A program made the position numbers and the translations under genes. A stretch of DNA of 64,000 bases from Balaenoptera acutorostrata (Eukaryota; Chordata; Mammalia; Artiodactyla; Balaenopteridae): NCBI RefSeq assembly GCF_949987535.1, contig NW_026645836.1, forward strand, positions 62,001 through 126,000. Reading direction: 5' to 3'. Numbering within the stretch: the stretch's first letter is position 1; every line of letters starts with the position of its first letter. This document shows positions 49,152-61,344 of the stretch, one piece after another. Below the pieces are notes generated by a model. The model was given only the letters and a program-made list of their open reading frames with translations, had not been told where the DNA came from and made no database searches.

Positions 49152-51545
49152 AGGATTCTCTTTTTTTTTTTTTTTTTTTTTTAATTATTTATTTATTTAA
49201 TTTATTTATGGCTGTGTTGGGTCTTCGTTTCCGTGCGAGGGCTTTCTCCAGTTGTGGCAAGTGGGGACCACTCTTCATCGCGGTGCGCAGGCCTCTCATC
49301 ATCGCGGCCTCTCCCGTCGCGGAGCACAGGCTCCAGACGCGCAGGCCCAGCAACTGTGGCTCACGGGCCCAGCTGCTCCGCGGCATGTGGGATCCTCCCA
49401 GACCAGGGCTCGAACCCGCGTCCCCTGCACCGGCAGGCAGACTCTCAACCACTGCGCCACCAGGGAAGCCCCAGGATTCTCTTTTTAACTTGTTCCTTAA
49501 AACACTAGTGCTTAGGAAATCTATTGGAGGCAGAAGCAGTCAATGGTAGCTTAGGGTTAGGGTAAGGGTGAGGGTGAGGGTTAGGGTACGGCTTAGGGTA
49601 CGGGTTCGGTGAGGCGTTCGGGTAGGGCGTAGGGTATGGGTTAGGGTTAGGGTTAGCGCTAGTGTTAGGGTTAGGGCTCGGTTTAGGGTACGGGTTAGGA
49701 TTAGGGTACGCGTTAGGGTTAGGGTAGGGTTTAGGGTTAGGGTACGCGTAAGGGTGAGCGTAGTTATTAAACCTATCCCACTCTCTAGATACCCCTTAGC
49801 ACATAAAGGAATATTATTTGGGAGTCCAGCCATGGAGAAGAGTTTAGACACTAGGAGAAGATAAGGAACACACCCATTATCAAGAAATCACATTAGGATT
49901 CTCTTTTTAACCTGTTCCTTAAAACACTAGTGCTTAGGAAATCTATTGGAGGCAGAAGCAGTCAAGGGTAGCTTAGGGTTAGGGTTAGGGTTAGGGTACG
50001 GCTTAGGGTACGGGTTCGGGGAGGGGTTCGGGTAGGGCGTAGGGTATGGTTTAGGGTTAGGGTTAGGGTTAGTGTTAGGGTTAGGGCTCGGTTTAGGGTA
50101 CGGGTTAGGATTAGGGTACGCGTTAGTGTTAGGGTAGGGGTTAGGGTTAGGGTACGCGTTAGGGTGAGGTTAGTTATTAAACCTATCCCACTCTCTAGAT
50201 ACCCCTTAGCACGTAAAGGAATATTATTTGGGGGTCCAGCCATGGAGAAGAGTTTAGACACTAGGAGAAAATAAGGAACACACCCATTATCAAGAAATCA
50301 CATTAGGATTCTCTTTTTAACCTGTTCCTTAAAACACTAGTGCTTAGGAAATCTATTGGAGGCAGAAGCAGTCAAGGGTAGCTTAGGGTTAGGGTTAGGG
50401 TTAGGGTACGGCTTAGGGTACAGGTTCGGGGAGGGGTTCGGGTAGGGCGTAGGTTATGGGATAGGGTTAGGGTTAGGGTTAGTGTTAGGGTTAGGGCTCG
50501 GTTTAGGGTACGGGTTAGGATTAGGGTATGCGTTAGGGTTAGGGTAGGTGTTAGGGTTAGGGTATGCGATAGGGTGAGGTTACTTATTAAACCTATCCCA
50601 CTCTCTAGATACCCCTTAGCACGTAAAGGAATATTATTTGGGTGTCCAGCCATGGAGAAGAGTTTAGACATTAGGAGAAAATAAGGAACACACCCATTAT
50701 CAAGAAATCACATTAGGATTCTCTTTTTAACCTGTTCCTTAAAACACTAGTGCTTAGGAAATCTATTGGAGGCAGAAGCAGTCAAGGGTAGCTTAGGGTT
50801 AGGGTTAGCGTTAGGGTACGGCTTAGGGTACGGGTTCGGGGAGGGGTTCGGGTAGGGCGTAGGGTATGGGTTAGGTTTAGGGTTAGGGTTAGTGTTAGGG
50901 TTCGGGCTCTGTTTAGGGTACGGGTTAGGATTAGGGTACGCGTTAGTGTTAGGGTAGGGTTAGGGTTATGGTACGCACAAGGGTGAGGGTAGTTATTAAA
51001 CCTATACCACTCTCTAGATACCCCTGAGCACGTAAAGGAATATTATTTGGGGGTCCAGCCATGGAGAAGAGCTTAGACACTAGGAGAAGATAAGGAACAC
51101 ACCCATGACCACGAAATCACATTAGGATTCTCTTTTTAACCTGTTCCTTAAAACACTAGTGCTTAGGAAATCTATTGGAGGCAGAAGCAATCAAGGGTAG
51201 CTTAGGGTTAGAGTTAGAGTTACGGTGAGGGTGTGGGTACGGCTTAGGGTACGGGTTCGGGGAGGGGTTAGGGTAGGGCGTAGGGTATGGGTTAGGGTTA
51301 GGGTTAGGGTTAGTGTTAGGGTTAGGGCTCGGTTTAGGGTACGGGTTAGGATTAGGGTATGCGTTAGGGTTAGGGTAGGGGTTAGGGTTAGGGTACGCTT
51401 TAGGGTGAGAGTAGTTATTAAACCTATCCCACTCTCTAGATACCCCTTAGCACGTAAAGGAATATTATTTGGGGGTCCAGCCATGGAGAAGAGCTTAGAC
51501 ACTAGGAGAAGATAAGGAACACACCCATTATCAAGAAATCACATT
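49152..51545 (+). repeat. SINE-bearing five-monomer block, 2394 bp
   Basis: Lengths are 743 (with SINE), 410, 410, 409 and 422 bp. The 409-bp member lost one base in half B (AGGGTAGGGTTAGGG, about 50955). It also has CATGACCACG instead of CATTATCACG at about 51105. Confidence 0.8.
49166..49472 (-). mobile_element. CHR-type SINE, copy 10
   Basis: Same site and orientation. Target duplications are at 49152-49165 and 49473-49486. It has a long 22-T run, as in copy 1, and GCAGGCCCAGC consensus without the subfamily change. The promoter boxes are intact (49449-49459 and 49406-49416). The right flank reads GTCAATGGTAGC. Confidence 0.9.
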
Positions 51546-51559
51546 AGGATTCTCTTTTT

Positions 51560-51861
51560 TTTTTTTTTTTTAATTATTTATTTATTTAATTTATTTATGG
51601 CTGTGTTGGGTCTTCGTTTCCGTGCGAGGGCTTTCTCCATTTGTGGCAAGTGGGGACCACTCTTCATCGCGGTGCGCAGGCCTCTCATCATCGCGGCCTC
51701 TCCCGTCGCGGAGCACAGGCTCCAGACGCGCAGGCCCAGCAACTGTGGCTCACGGGCCCAGCTGCTCCGCGGCATGTGGGATCCTCCCAGACCAGGGCTC
51801 GAAGCCGCGTCCCCTGCACCGGCAGGCAGACTCTCAACAACTGCGCCACCAGGGAAGCCCC
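51560..51861 (-). mobile_element. CHR-type SINE, copy 11 (both promoter boxes altered)
   Basis: This is the rightmost SINE. Target duplications are at 51546-51559 and 51862-51875, with a 17-T run. Private changes are CTCCATTTGTGG (about 51636), a B box reading GCTTCGAGCCC (51795-51805) and an A box reading TGGCGCAGTTG (51838-51848). It is the only copy with both boxes changed and is the least likely to be transcribed. Confidence 0.9.
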
Positions 51862-52662
51862 AGGATTCTCTTTTTAACTTGTTCCTTAAAACACTAGTGC
51901 TTAGGAAATCTATTGGAGGCAGAAGCAGTCAATGGTAACTTAGGGTTAGGGTAAGGGTGAGGGTGAGGGTTAGGGTACGGCTTAGGGTACGGGTTCGGTG
52001 AGGCGTTCGGGTAGGGCGTAGGGTATGGGTTAGGGTTAGGGTTAGCGCTAGTGTTAGGGTTAGGGCTCGGTTTAGGGTACGGGTTAGGATTAGGGTACGC
52101 GTTAATGTTAGGGTAGGGGTTAGGGTTAGGGTACGCGATAGGGTGAGGTTATTTATTAAACCTATCACACTCTTTAGATACCCCTTAGCACGTAAAGGAA
52201 TATTATTTGTGGGTCCAGCCATGGAGAAGAGTTTAGACACTAGGAGAAGATAAGGAACACACCCATTATCAAGAAATCACATTAGTATTCTCTTTTTAAC
52301 TTGTTCCTTAAAACACTAGTGCTTAGGAAATCTATTGGAGGCAGAAGCAGTCAAGGGTAGCTTAGGGTTAGGGTTAGGGTGAGGGTGAGGGTTAGGGTAC
52401 GGCTTAGGGTACGGGTTCGGGGAGGGGTTCGTGTAGGGCGTAGGGTATGGTTTAGGGTTAGGGTTAGGGTTAGTGTTAGGGCTAGGGCTCGGTTTAGGGT
52501 ACGGGTTAGGAATAGGGTACGCGTTAGTGTTAGGGTAGGGGTTAGGGTTAGGGTACGCGATAGGGTGAGGTTAGTTATTAAACCTATCACACTCTTTAGA
52601 TACCCCTTAGCACGTAAAGGAATATTATTTGTGGGTCCAGCCATGGAGAAGAGTTTAGACAC

Positions 52663-54748
52663 TAGGAGAAGATAAGGAACACACCCATTATCACGAAATC
52701 ACATTAGGATTCTCTTTTTAACCTGTTCCTTAAAACACTATTGCTTAGGAAATCTATTGGAGGCAGAAGCAGTCAAGGGTAGCTTAGGGTTAGCGTTAGG
52801 GTTAGGGTGAGGGTTAGGGTACGGCTTAGGGTACGGGTTCGGGGAGGGGTTCGGGTAGGGCGTAGGGTATGGGATAGGAATAGGGTTAGGTTTAGTGTTA
52901 GGGTTAGGGCTCGGTTTAGGGTACGGGTTAGGATTAGGGTACGCGTTAGTGTTAGGGTAGTGGTTAGGGTTAGGGTACGCGATAGGGTGAGGTTAGTTAT
53001 TAAACCTATCCCACTCTCTAGATACCCCTTAGCACGTAAAGGAATATTATTTGGGGGTCCAGCCATGGAGAAGAGTTTAGACACTAGGAGAAGATAAGGA
53101 ACACACCCATTATCAAGAAATCACATTAGGATTCTCTTTTTAACCTGTTCCTTAAAACACTAGTGCTTAGGAAATCTATTGGAGGCAGAAGCAGTCAAGG
53201 GTAGCTTAGGGATAGGGTTAGGGTTAGGGTACGGCTTAGGGTACGGGTTCGGGGAGGGGTTCGGGTAGGGCGTAGGGTATGGGTTAGGGTTAGGGTTAGG
53301 GTTAGTGTTAGGGTTAGGGCTCGGTTTAGGGTACGGGTTAGGATTAGGGTACGCGTTAGGGTTAGGGTAGGGGTTAGGGTTAGGGTATGCGATAGGGTGA
53401 GGTTACTTATTAAACCTATCCCACTCTCTAGATACCCCTTAGCACGTAAAGGAATATTATTTGGGGGTCCAGCCATGGAGAAGAGTTTAGACACTAGGAG
53501 AAAATAAGGAACACACCCATTATCAAGAAATCACATTAGGATTCTCTTTTTAACCTGTTCCTTAAAACACTAGTGCTTAGGAAATCTATTGGAGGCAGAA
53601 GCAGTCAAGGGTAGCTTAGGGTTAGGTTTAGGGTTAGGGTGAGGGTTAGGGTATGGCTTAGGGTACGGGTTCGGGGAGGGGTTCGCGTAGGGCGTAGGGT
53701 ATGGGTTAGGGTTAGGGTTAGGGTTAGTGTTAGGGTTAGGGCTCGGTTTAGGGTATGGGTTAGGATTAGGGTACGCGTTAGGGTTAGGGTAGGGTTTAGG
53801 GTTAGGGTACGCGTTAGGGTGAGGGTTGTTATTAAACCTATCCCACTCTCTAGATACCCCTGAGCACGTAAAGGAATATTATTTGGGGGTCCAGCCATGG
53901 AGAAGAGTTTAGACACGAGGAGAAGATAAGGAACACACCCATTATTAAGAAATCACATTAGGATTCTCTTTTTAACCTGTTCCTTAAAACACTAGTGCTT
54001 AGGAAATCTATTGGAGGCAGAAGCAGTCAAGGGTAGCTTAGGGTTAGAGTTAGGGTTAGGGTACGGCTTAGGGTGCGGGTTCGGGGAGGGGTTCGGGGAG
54101 GGCCTAGGGTATGGGTTAGGGTTAGGGTTAGGGTTAGTGTTAGGGTTCGGGCTCTGTTTACGGTACGGGTTAGGATTAGGGTACGCGTTAGTGTTAGGGT
54201 AGGGGTTAGGGTTATGGTACGCACTAGGGTGAGGGTAGTTATTAAACCTATCCCACTCTCTAGATACCCCTGAGCACGTAAAGGAATATTATTTGGGGGT
54301 CCAGCCATGGAGAAGAGTTTAGACACTAGGAGAAGATAAGGAACACACCCATTATCAAGAAATCACATTAGGATTCTCTTTTTAACCTGTTCCTTAAAAC
54401 ACTAGTGCTTAGGAATTCTATTGGAGGCAGAAGCAGTCAAGGGTAGCTTAGGGTTAGGGTGAGGGTGAGGGTGAGGGTTAGGGTACGGCTTAGGGTACGG
54501 GTTCGGGGAGGGGTTCGGGTAGGGCGTAGGGTATGGTTTAGGGTTAGGGTTAGGGTTAGTGTTAGGGTTAGGGCTCGGTTTAGGGTACGGGTTAGGATTA
54601 GGGTACGCGTTAGTGTTAGGGTAGGGGTTAGGGTTAGGGTACGCGATAGGGTGAGGTTAGTTATTAAACCTATCACACTCTTTAGATACCCCTTAGCACG
54701 TAAAGGAATATTATTTGTGGGTCCAGCCTTGGAGAAGAGTTTAGACAC
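52663..54748 (+). repeat. Five-monomer repeat, 2086 bp
   Basis: Lengths are 422, 410, 422, 410 and 422 bp. The first three monomers return at an offset of 2086 with shared rare marks: GATAGGAATAGGG (about 52873 and 54959), GGTTCGCGTAGGG (about 53680 and 55766) and GAGGGTTGTTATT (about 53821 and 55907). Confidence 0.82.
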
Positions 54749-56412
54749 TAGGAGAAGATAAGGAACACACCCATTATCACGAAATCACATTAGGATTCTC
54801 TTTTTAACCTGTTCCTTAAAACACTATTGCTTAGGAAATCTATTGGAGGCAGAAGCAGTCAAGGGTAGCTTAGGGTTAGGGTTAGGGTTAGGGTGAGGGT
54901 TAGGGTACGGCTTAGGGTACGGGTTCGGGGAGGGGTTCGGGTAGGGCGTAGGGTATGGGATAGGAATAGGGTTAGGTTTAGTGTGAGGGTTAGGGCTCGG
55001 TTTAGGGTACGGGTTAGGATTAGGGTACGCGTTAGTGTTAGGGTAGTGGTTAGGGTTAGGGTACGCGATAGGGTGAGGTTAGTTATTAAACCTATCCCAC
55101 TCTCTAGATACCCCTTAGCACGTAAAGGAATATTATTTGGGGGTCCAGCCATGGAGAAGAGTTTAGACACTAGGAGAAGATAAGGAACACACCCATTATC
55201 AAGAAATCACATTAGGATTCTCTTTTTAACCTGTTCCTTAAAACACTAGTGCTTAGGAAATCTATTGGAGGCAGAAGCAGTCAAGGGTAGCTTAGGGATA
55301 GGGTTAGGGTTAGGGTACGGCTTAGGGTACGGGTTCGGGGAGGGGTTCGGGTAGGGCGTAGGGTATGGGTTAGGGTTAGGGTTAGGGTTAGTGTTAGGGT
55401 TAGGGCTCGGTTTAGGGTACGGGTTAGGATTAGGGTACGCGTTAGGGTTAGGGTAGGGGTTAGGGTTAGGGTATGCGATAGGGTGAGGTTACTTATTAAA
55501 CCTATCCCACTCTCTAGATACCCCTTAGCACGTAAAGGAATATTATTTGGGGGTCCAGCCATGGAGAAGAGTTTAGACACTAGGAGAAAATAAGGAACAC
55601 ACCCATTATCAAGAAATCACATTAGGATTCTCTTTTTAACCTGTTCCTTAAAACACTAGTGCTTAGGAAATCTATTGGAGGCAGAAGCAGTCAAGGGTAG
55701 CTTAGGGTTAGGTTTAGGGTTAGGGTGAGGGTTAGGGTATGGCTTAGGGTACGGGTTCGGGGAGGGGTTCGCGTAGGGCGTAGGGTATGGGTTAGGGTTA
55801 GGGTTAGGGTTAGTGTTAGGGTTAGGGCTCGGTTTAGGGTATGGGTTAGGATTAGGGTACGCGTTAGGGTTAGGGTAGGGTTTAGGGTTAGGGTACGCGT
55901 TAGGGTGAGGGTTGTTATTAAACCTATCCCACTCTCTAGATACCCCTGAGCACGTAAAGGAATATTATTTGGGGGTCCAGCCATGGAGAAGAGTTTAGAC
56001 ACGAGGAGAAGATAAGGAACACACCCATTATCAAGAAATCACATTAGGATTCTCTTTTTAACCTGTTCCTTAAAACACTAGTGCTTAGGAAATCTATTGG
56101 AGGCAGAAGCAGTCAAGGGTAGCTTAGGGTTAGGGTTAGGGTTAGGGTACGGCTTAGGGTACGGGTTCGGGGAGGGGTTCGGGTAGGGCATAGGGTATGT
56201 TTTAGGGTTAGGGTTAGGGTTAGTGTTAGGGTTAGGGCTCGGTTTAGGGTACGGGTTAGGATTAGGGTACGCGTTAGTGTTAGGGTAGGGGTTAGGGTTA
56301 GGGTACGCGATAGGGTGAGGTTAGTTATTAAACCTATCACACTCTTTAGATACCCCTTAGCACGTAAAGGAATATTATTTGTGGGTCCAGCCATGGAGAA
56401 GAGTTTAGACAC
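54749..56412 (+). repeat. Four-monomer derivative of the 2086-bp repeat
   Basis: It matches the first three monomers of 52663-54748 but lacks the TACGCACTAGGG-type monomer (53917-54326), so it is shorter by 422 bp at 1664 bp. Confidence 0.8.
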
Positions 56413-56429
56413 TAGGAGAAGATAAGGAA

Positions 56430-57404
56430 CACACCCATTATCACGAAATCACATTAGGATTCTCTTTTTAACCTGTTCCTTAAAACACTATTGCTTAGGA
56501 AATCTATTGGAGGCAGAAGCAGTCAAGGGTAGCTTAGGGTTAGGGTTAGGGTTAGGGTACGGCTTAGGGTACGGGTTCGGGGAGGGGTTCGGGTAGGGCG
56601 TAGTGTATGGGATAGGGATAGGGTTAGGGTTAGTGTTAGGGTTAGGGCTCGGTTTAGGGTACGGGTTAGGATTAGGGTACGCGTTAGGGTTAGGGTAGGG
56701 GTTAGGGTTAGGGTATGCGATAGGGTGAGGTTACTTATTAAACCTATCCCACTCTCTAGATACCCCTGAGCACGTAAAGGAATATTATTTGGGGGTCCAG
56801 CCATGGAGAAGAGTTTAGACACTAGGAGAAAATAAGGAACACACCCATTATCAAGAAATCACATTAGGATTCTCTTTTTAACCTGTTCCTTAAAACACTA
56901 GTGCTTAGGAAATCTATTGGAGGCAGAAGCAGTCAAGGGTAGCTTAGGGTTAGGGTTAGGGTTAGGGTACGGCTTAGGGTACGGGTTCGGGGAGGGGTTC
57001 GGGTAGGGCGTAGGGTATGGGTTAGGGTTAGGGTTAGGGTTAGTGTTAGGGTTCGGGCTCTGTTTAGGATACGGGTTAGGATTAGGGTACGCGTTAGTGT
57101 TAGGGTAGGGGTTAGGGTTATGGTACGCACTAGGGTGAGGGTAGTTATTAAACCTATCCCACTCTCTAGATACCCCTGAGCACTTAAAGGAATATTATTT
57201 GGGGGTCCAGCCATGGAGAAGAGTTTAGACACTAGGAGAAGATAAGGAACACACCCATTATCAAGAAATCACATTAGGATTCTCTTTTTAACCTGTTCCT
57301 TAAAACACTAGTGCTTAGGAAATCTATTGGAGGCAGAAGCAATCAAGGGTAGCTTAGGGTTAGAGTTAGAGTTAGGGTGAGGGTTAGGGTACGGCATAGG
57401 TTAC
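56430..57404 (+). repeat. Block repeated at the right edge of the window
   Basis: It matches 63026-64000 at an offset of 6596 bp, including the unusual GCACTTAAAGG (about 57180 and 63776), GTTTAGGATACGG (about 57062 and 63658) and the rare ACGGCATAGGTTAC at the end. Confidence 0.8.
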
Positions 57405-57654
57405 GGGTTCGGGGAGGGGTTAGGGTAGGGCGTAGGTTATGGTTTAGGGTTAGGGTTAGGGTTAGTGTTAGGGTTAGGGCTCGGTTTAGGGTACGGGTTA
57501 GGATTAGGGTACGCGTTAGGGTTAGGGTAGGGTTTAGGGTTAGGGTACGCGTTAGGGTGAGGGTTGTTATTAAACCTATCCCACTCTCTAGATACCCCTG
57601 AGCACGTAAAGGAATATTATTTGGGGGTCCAGCCATGGAGAAGAGTTTAGACAC

Positions 57655-58896
57655 GAGGAGAAGATAAGGAACACACCCATTATCAAGAAATCACATTAGG
57701 ATTCTCTTTTTAACCTGTTCCTTAAAACACTAGTGCTTAGGAAATCTATTGGAGGCAGAGGCAGTCAAGGGTAGCTTAGGGTTAGGGTTAGGGTTAGGGT
57801 ACGGCTTAGGGTACGGGTTCGGGGAGGGGTTCGGTTAGGGCGTAGGGTATGGTTTAGGGTTAGGGTTAGGGTTAGTGTTAGGGTTAGGGCTCGGTTTAGG
57901 GTACGGGTTAGGATTAGGGTACGCGTTAGTGTTAGGGTAGGGGTTAGGGTTAGGGTACGCGATAGGGTGAGGTTAGTTATTAAAACTATCACACTCTTTA
58001 GATACCCCTTAGCACGTAAAGGAATATTATTTGTGGGTCCAGCCATGGAGAAGAGTTTAGACACTAGGAGAAGATAAGGAACACACCCATTGTCACGAAA
58101 TCACATTAGGATTCTCTTTTTAACCTGTTCCTTAAAACACTATTGCTTAGGAAATCTATTGGAGGCAGAAGCAGTCAAGGGTAGCTTAGGGTTAGGGTTA
58201 GGGTTAGGGTGAGGGTTAGGGTACGGCTTAGGGTACGGGTTCGGGGAGGGGTTCGGGTAGGGCGTAGGGTATGGGATAGGGATAGGGTTAGGGTTAGTGT
58301 TAGGGTTAGGGCTCGGTTTAGGGTACGGGTTAGGATTAGGGTACGCGTTAGGGTTAGGGTAGGGGTTAGGGTTAGGGTATGCGATAGGGTGAGGTTACTT
58401 ATTAAACCTATCCCACTCTCTAGATACCCCTTAGCACGTAAAGGAATATTATTTGGGGGTCCAGCCATGGAGAAGAGTTTAGACACTAGGAGAAAATAAG
58501 GAACACACCCATTATCAAGAAATCACATTAGGATTCTCTTTTTAACCTGTTCCTTAAAACACTAGTGCTTAGGAAATCTTTTGGAGGCAGAAGCCGTCAA
58601 GGGTAGCTTAGGGTTAGGGTTAGGGTGAGGGTGAGGGTTAGGGTACGGCTTAGGTTACGGGTTCGGGGAGGGCGTAGGGTATGGTTTAGGGTTAGGGTTA
58701 GGGTTACTGTTAGGGTTAGGGCTCGGTTTAGGGTACGGGTTAGGATTAGGGTACGCGTTAGGGTTAGGGTAGGGTTTAGGGTTAGGGTACGCGTTAGGGT
58801 GAGGGTTGTTATTAAACCTATCCCACTCTCTAGATACCCCTGAGCACGTAAAGGAATATTATTTGGGGGTCCAGCCATGGAGAAGAGTTTAGACAC
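57655..58896 (+). repeat. 1242-bp three-monomer repeat, copy 1
   Basis: Three monomers (410, 422 and 410 bp) repeat at 58897-60138. Shared marks are GGCAGAGGCAG (about 57754 and 58996), TTAAAACTATC (about 57981 and 59223), CATTGTCACG (about 58088 and 59330) and AATCTTTTGG (about 58575 and 59817). Confidence 0.85.
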
Positions 58897-60138
58897 GAGG
58901 AGAAGATAAGGAACACACCCATTATCAAGAAATCACATTAGGATTCTCTTTTTAACCTGTTCCTTAAAACACTAGTGCTTAGGAAATCTATTGGAGGCAG
59001 AGGCAGTCAAGGGTAGCTTAGGGTTAGGGTTAGGGTTAGGGTACGGCTTAGGGTACGGGTTCGGGGAGGGGTTCGGTTAGGGCGTAGGGTATGGTTTAGG
59101 GTTAGGGTTAGGGTTAGTGTTAGGGTTAGGGCTCGGTTTAGGGTACGGGTTAGGATTAGGGTACGCGTTAGTGTTAGGGTAGGGGTTAGGGTTAGGGTAC
59201 GCGATAGGGTGAGGTTAGTTATTAAAACTATCACACTCTTTAGATACCCCTTAGCACGTAAAGGAATATTATTTGTGGGTCCAGCCATGGAGAAGAGTTT
59301 AGACACTAGGAGAAGATAAGGAACACACCCATTGTCACGAAATCACATTAGGATTCTCTTTTTAACCTGTTCCTTAAAACACTATTGCTTAGGAAATCTA
59401 TTGGAGGCAGAAGCAGTCAAGGGTAGCTTAGGGTTAGGGTTAGGGTTAGGGTGAGGGTTAGGGTACGGCTTAGGGTACGGGTTCGGGGAGGGGTTCGGGT
59501 AGGGCGTAGGGTATGGGATAGGGATAGGGTTAGGGTTAGTGTTAGGGTTAGGGCTCGGTTTAGGGTACGGGTTAGGATTAGGGTACGCGTTAGGGTTAGG
59601 GTAGGGGTTAGGGTTAGGGTATGCGATAGGGTGAGGTTACTTATTAAACCTATCCCACTCTCTAGATACCCCTTAGCACGTAAAGGAATATTATTTGGGG
59701 GTCCAGCCATGGAGAAGAGTTTAGACACTAGGAGAAAATAAGGAACACACCCATTATCAAGAAATCACATTAGGATTCTCTTTTTAACCTGTTCCTTAAA
59801 ACACTAGTGCTTAGGAAATCTTTTGGAGGCAGAAGCCGTCAAGGGTAGCTTAGGGTTAGGGTGAGGGTGAGGGTGAGGGTTAGGGTACGGCTTAGGTTAC
59901 GGGTTCGGGGAGGGCGTAGGGTATGGTTTAGGGTTAGGGTTAGGGTTAGTGTTAGGGTTAGGGCTCGGTTTAGGGTACGGGTTAGGATTAGGGTACGCGT
60001 TAGTGTTAGGGTAGGGGTTAGGGTTAGGGTACGCGATAGGGTGAGGTTAGTTATTAAACCTATCCCACTCTCTAGATACCCCTTAGCACGTAAAGGAATA
60101 TTATTTGGGGGTCCAGCCATGGAGAAGAGTTTAGACAC
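58897..60138 (+). repeat. 1242-bp three-monomer repeat, copy 2
   Basis: This is the second copy of 57655-58896. The right part of its last monomer switches to another type (TTAGTG and ACGCGATAGGG instead of TTAGGG and ACGCGTTAGGG), which marks a recombination or conversion point inside half B near 59940-60040. Confidence 0.83.
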
Positions 60139-60970
60139 TAGGAGAAGATAAGGAACACACCCATTATCAAGAAATCACATTAGGATTCTCTTTTTAACCT
60201 GTTCCTTAAAACACTAGTGCTTAGGAAATCTATTGGAGGCAGAAGCAGTCAAGGGTAGCTTAGGGATAGGGTTAGGGTTAGGGTACGGCTTAGGGTACGG
60301 GTTCGGGGAGGGGTTCGGGTAGGGCGTAGGGTATGGGTTAGGGTTAGGGTTAGGGTTAGTGTTAGGGTTAGGGCTCGGTTTAGGGTACGGGTTAGGATTA
60401 GTGTACGCGTTAGGGTTAGGGTAGGGTTTAGGGTTAAGGTATGCGATAGGGTGAGGTTACTTATTAAACCTATCCCACTCTCTAGATACCCCTTAGCACG
60501 TAAAGGAATATTATTTGGAGGTCCAGCCATGGAGAAGAGTTTAGACACTAGGAGAAAATAAGGAACACACCCATTATCAAGAAATCACATTAGGATTCTC
60601 TTTTTAACCTGTTCCTTAAAACACTAGTGCTTAGGAAATCTATTGGAGGCAGAAGCAGTCAAGGGTAGCTTAGGGTTAGGTTTAGGGTTAGGGTGAGGGT
60701 TAGGGTATGGCTTAGCGTACGGGTTCGGGGAGGGGTTCGGGTAGGGCGTAGGGTATGGGTTAGGGTTAGGGTTAGGGTTAGTGTTAGGGTTAGGGCTCGG
60801 TTTAGGGTACGGGTTAGGATTAGGGTACGCGTTAGGGTTAGGGTAGGGTTTAGGGTTAGGGTACGCGTTAGGGTGAGGGTTGTTATTAAACCTATCCCAC
60901 TCTCTAGATACCCCTGAGCACGTAAAGGAATATTATTTGGGGGTCCAGCCATGGAGAAGAGTTTAGACAC

Positions 60971-61344
60971 GAGGAGAAGATAAGGAACACACCCATTATC
61001 AAGAAATCACATCAGGATTCTCTTTTTAACCTGTTCCTTAAAACACTAGTGCTTAGGAAATCTATTGGAGGCAGAAGCAGTCAAGGGTAGCTTAGGGTTA
61101 GGGTTAGGGTTAGGGTACGGCTTAGGGTACGGGTTCGGGTTAGGGTTAGGGTTAGGGTTAGGGTTCGGGCTCGGTTTAGGGTACGGGTTAGGATTAGGGT
61201 ACGCGTTAGTGTTAGGGTAGGGGTTAGGGTTATGGTACGCACTAGGGTGAGGGTAGTTATTAAAACTATCCCACTCTCTAGATACCCCTGAGCACGTAAA
61301 GGAATATTATTTGGGGGTCCAGCCATGGAGAAGAGTTTAGACAC
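60971..61344 (+). repeat. Contracted 374-bp monomer
   Basis: Half B is six hexamers shorter than in a 410-bp monomer. The GAGGGG/TAGGGC/TATGGG section is missing and TTCGGG is joined directly to four TTAGGG (61140-61163) and then to TTCGGGCTCGG. The deletion is in phase with the hexamers. Confidence 0.85.
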
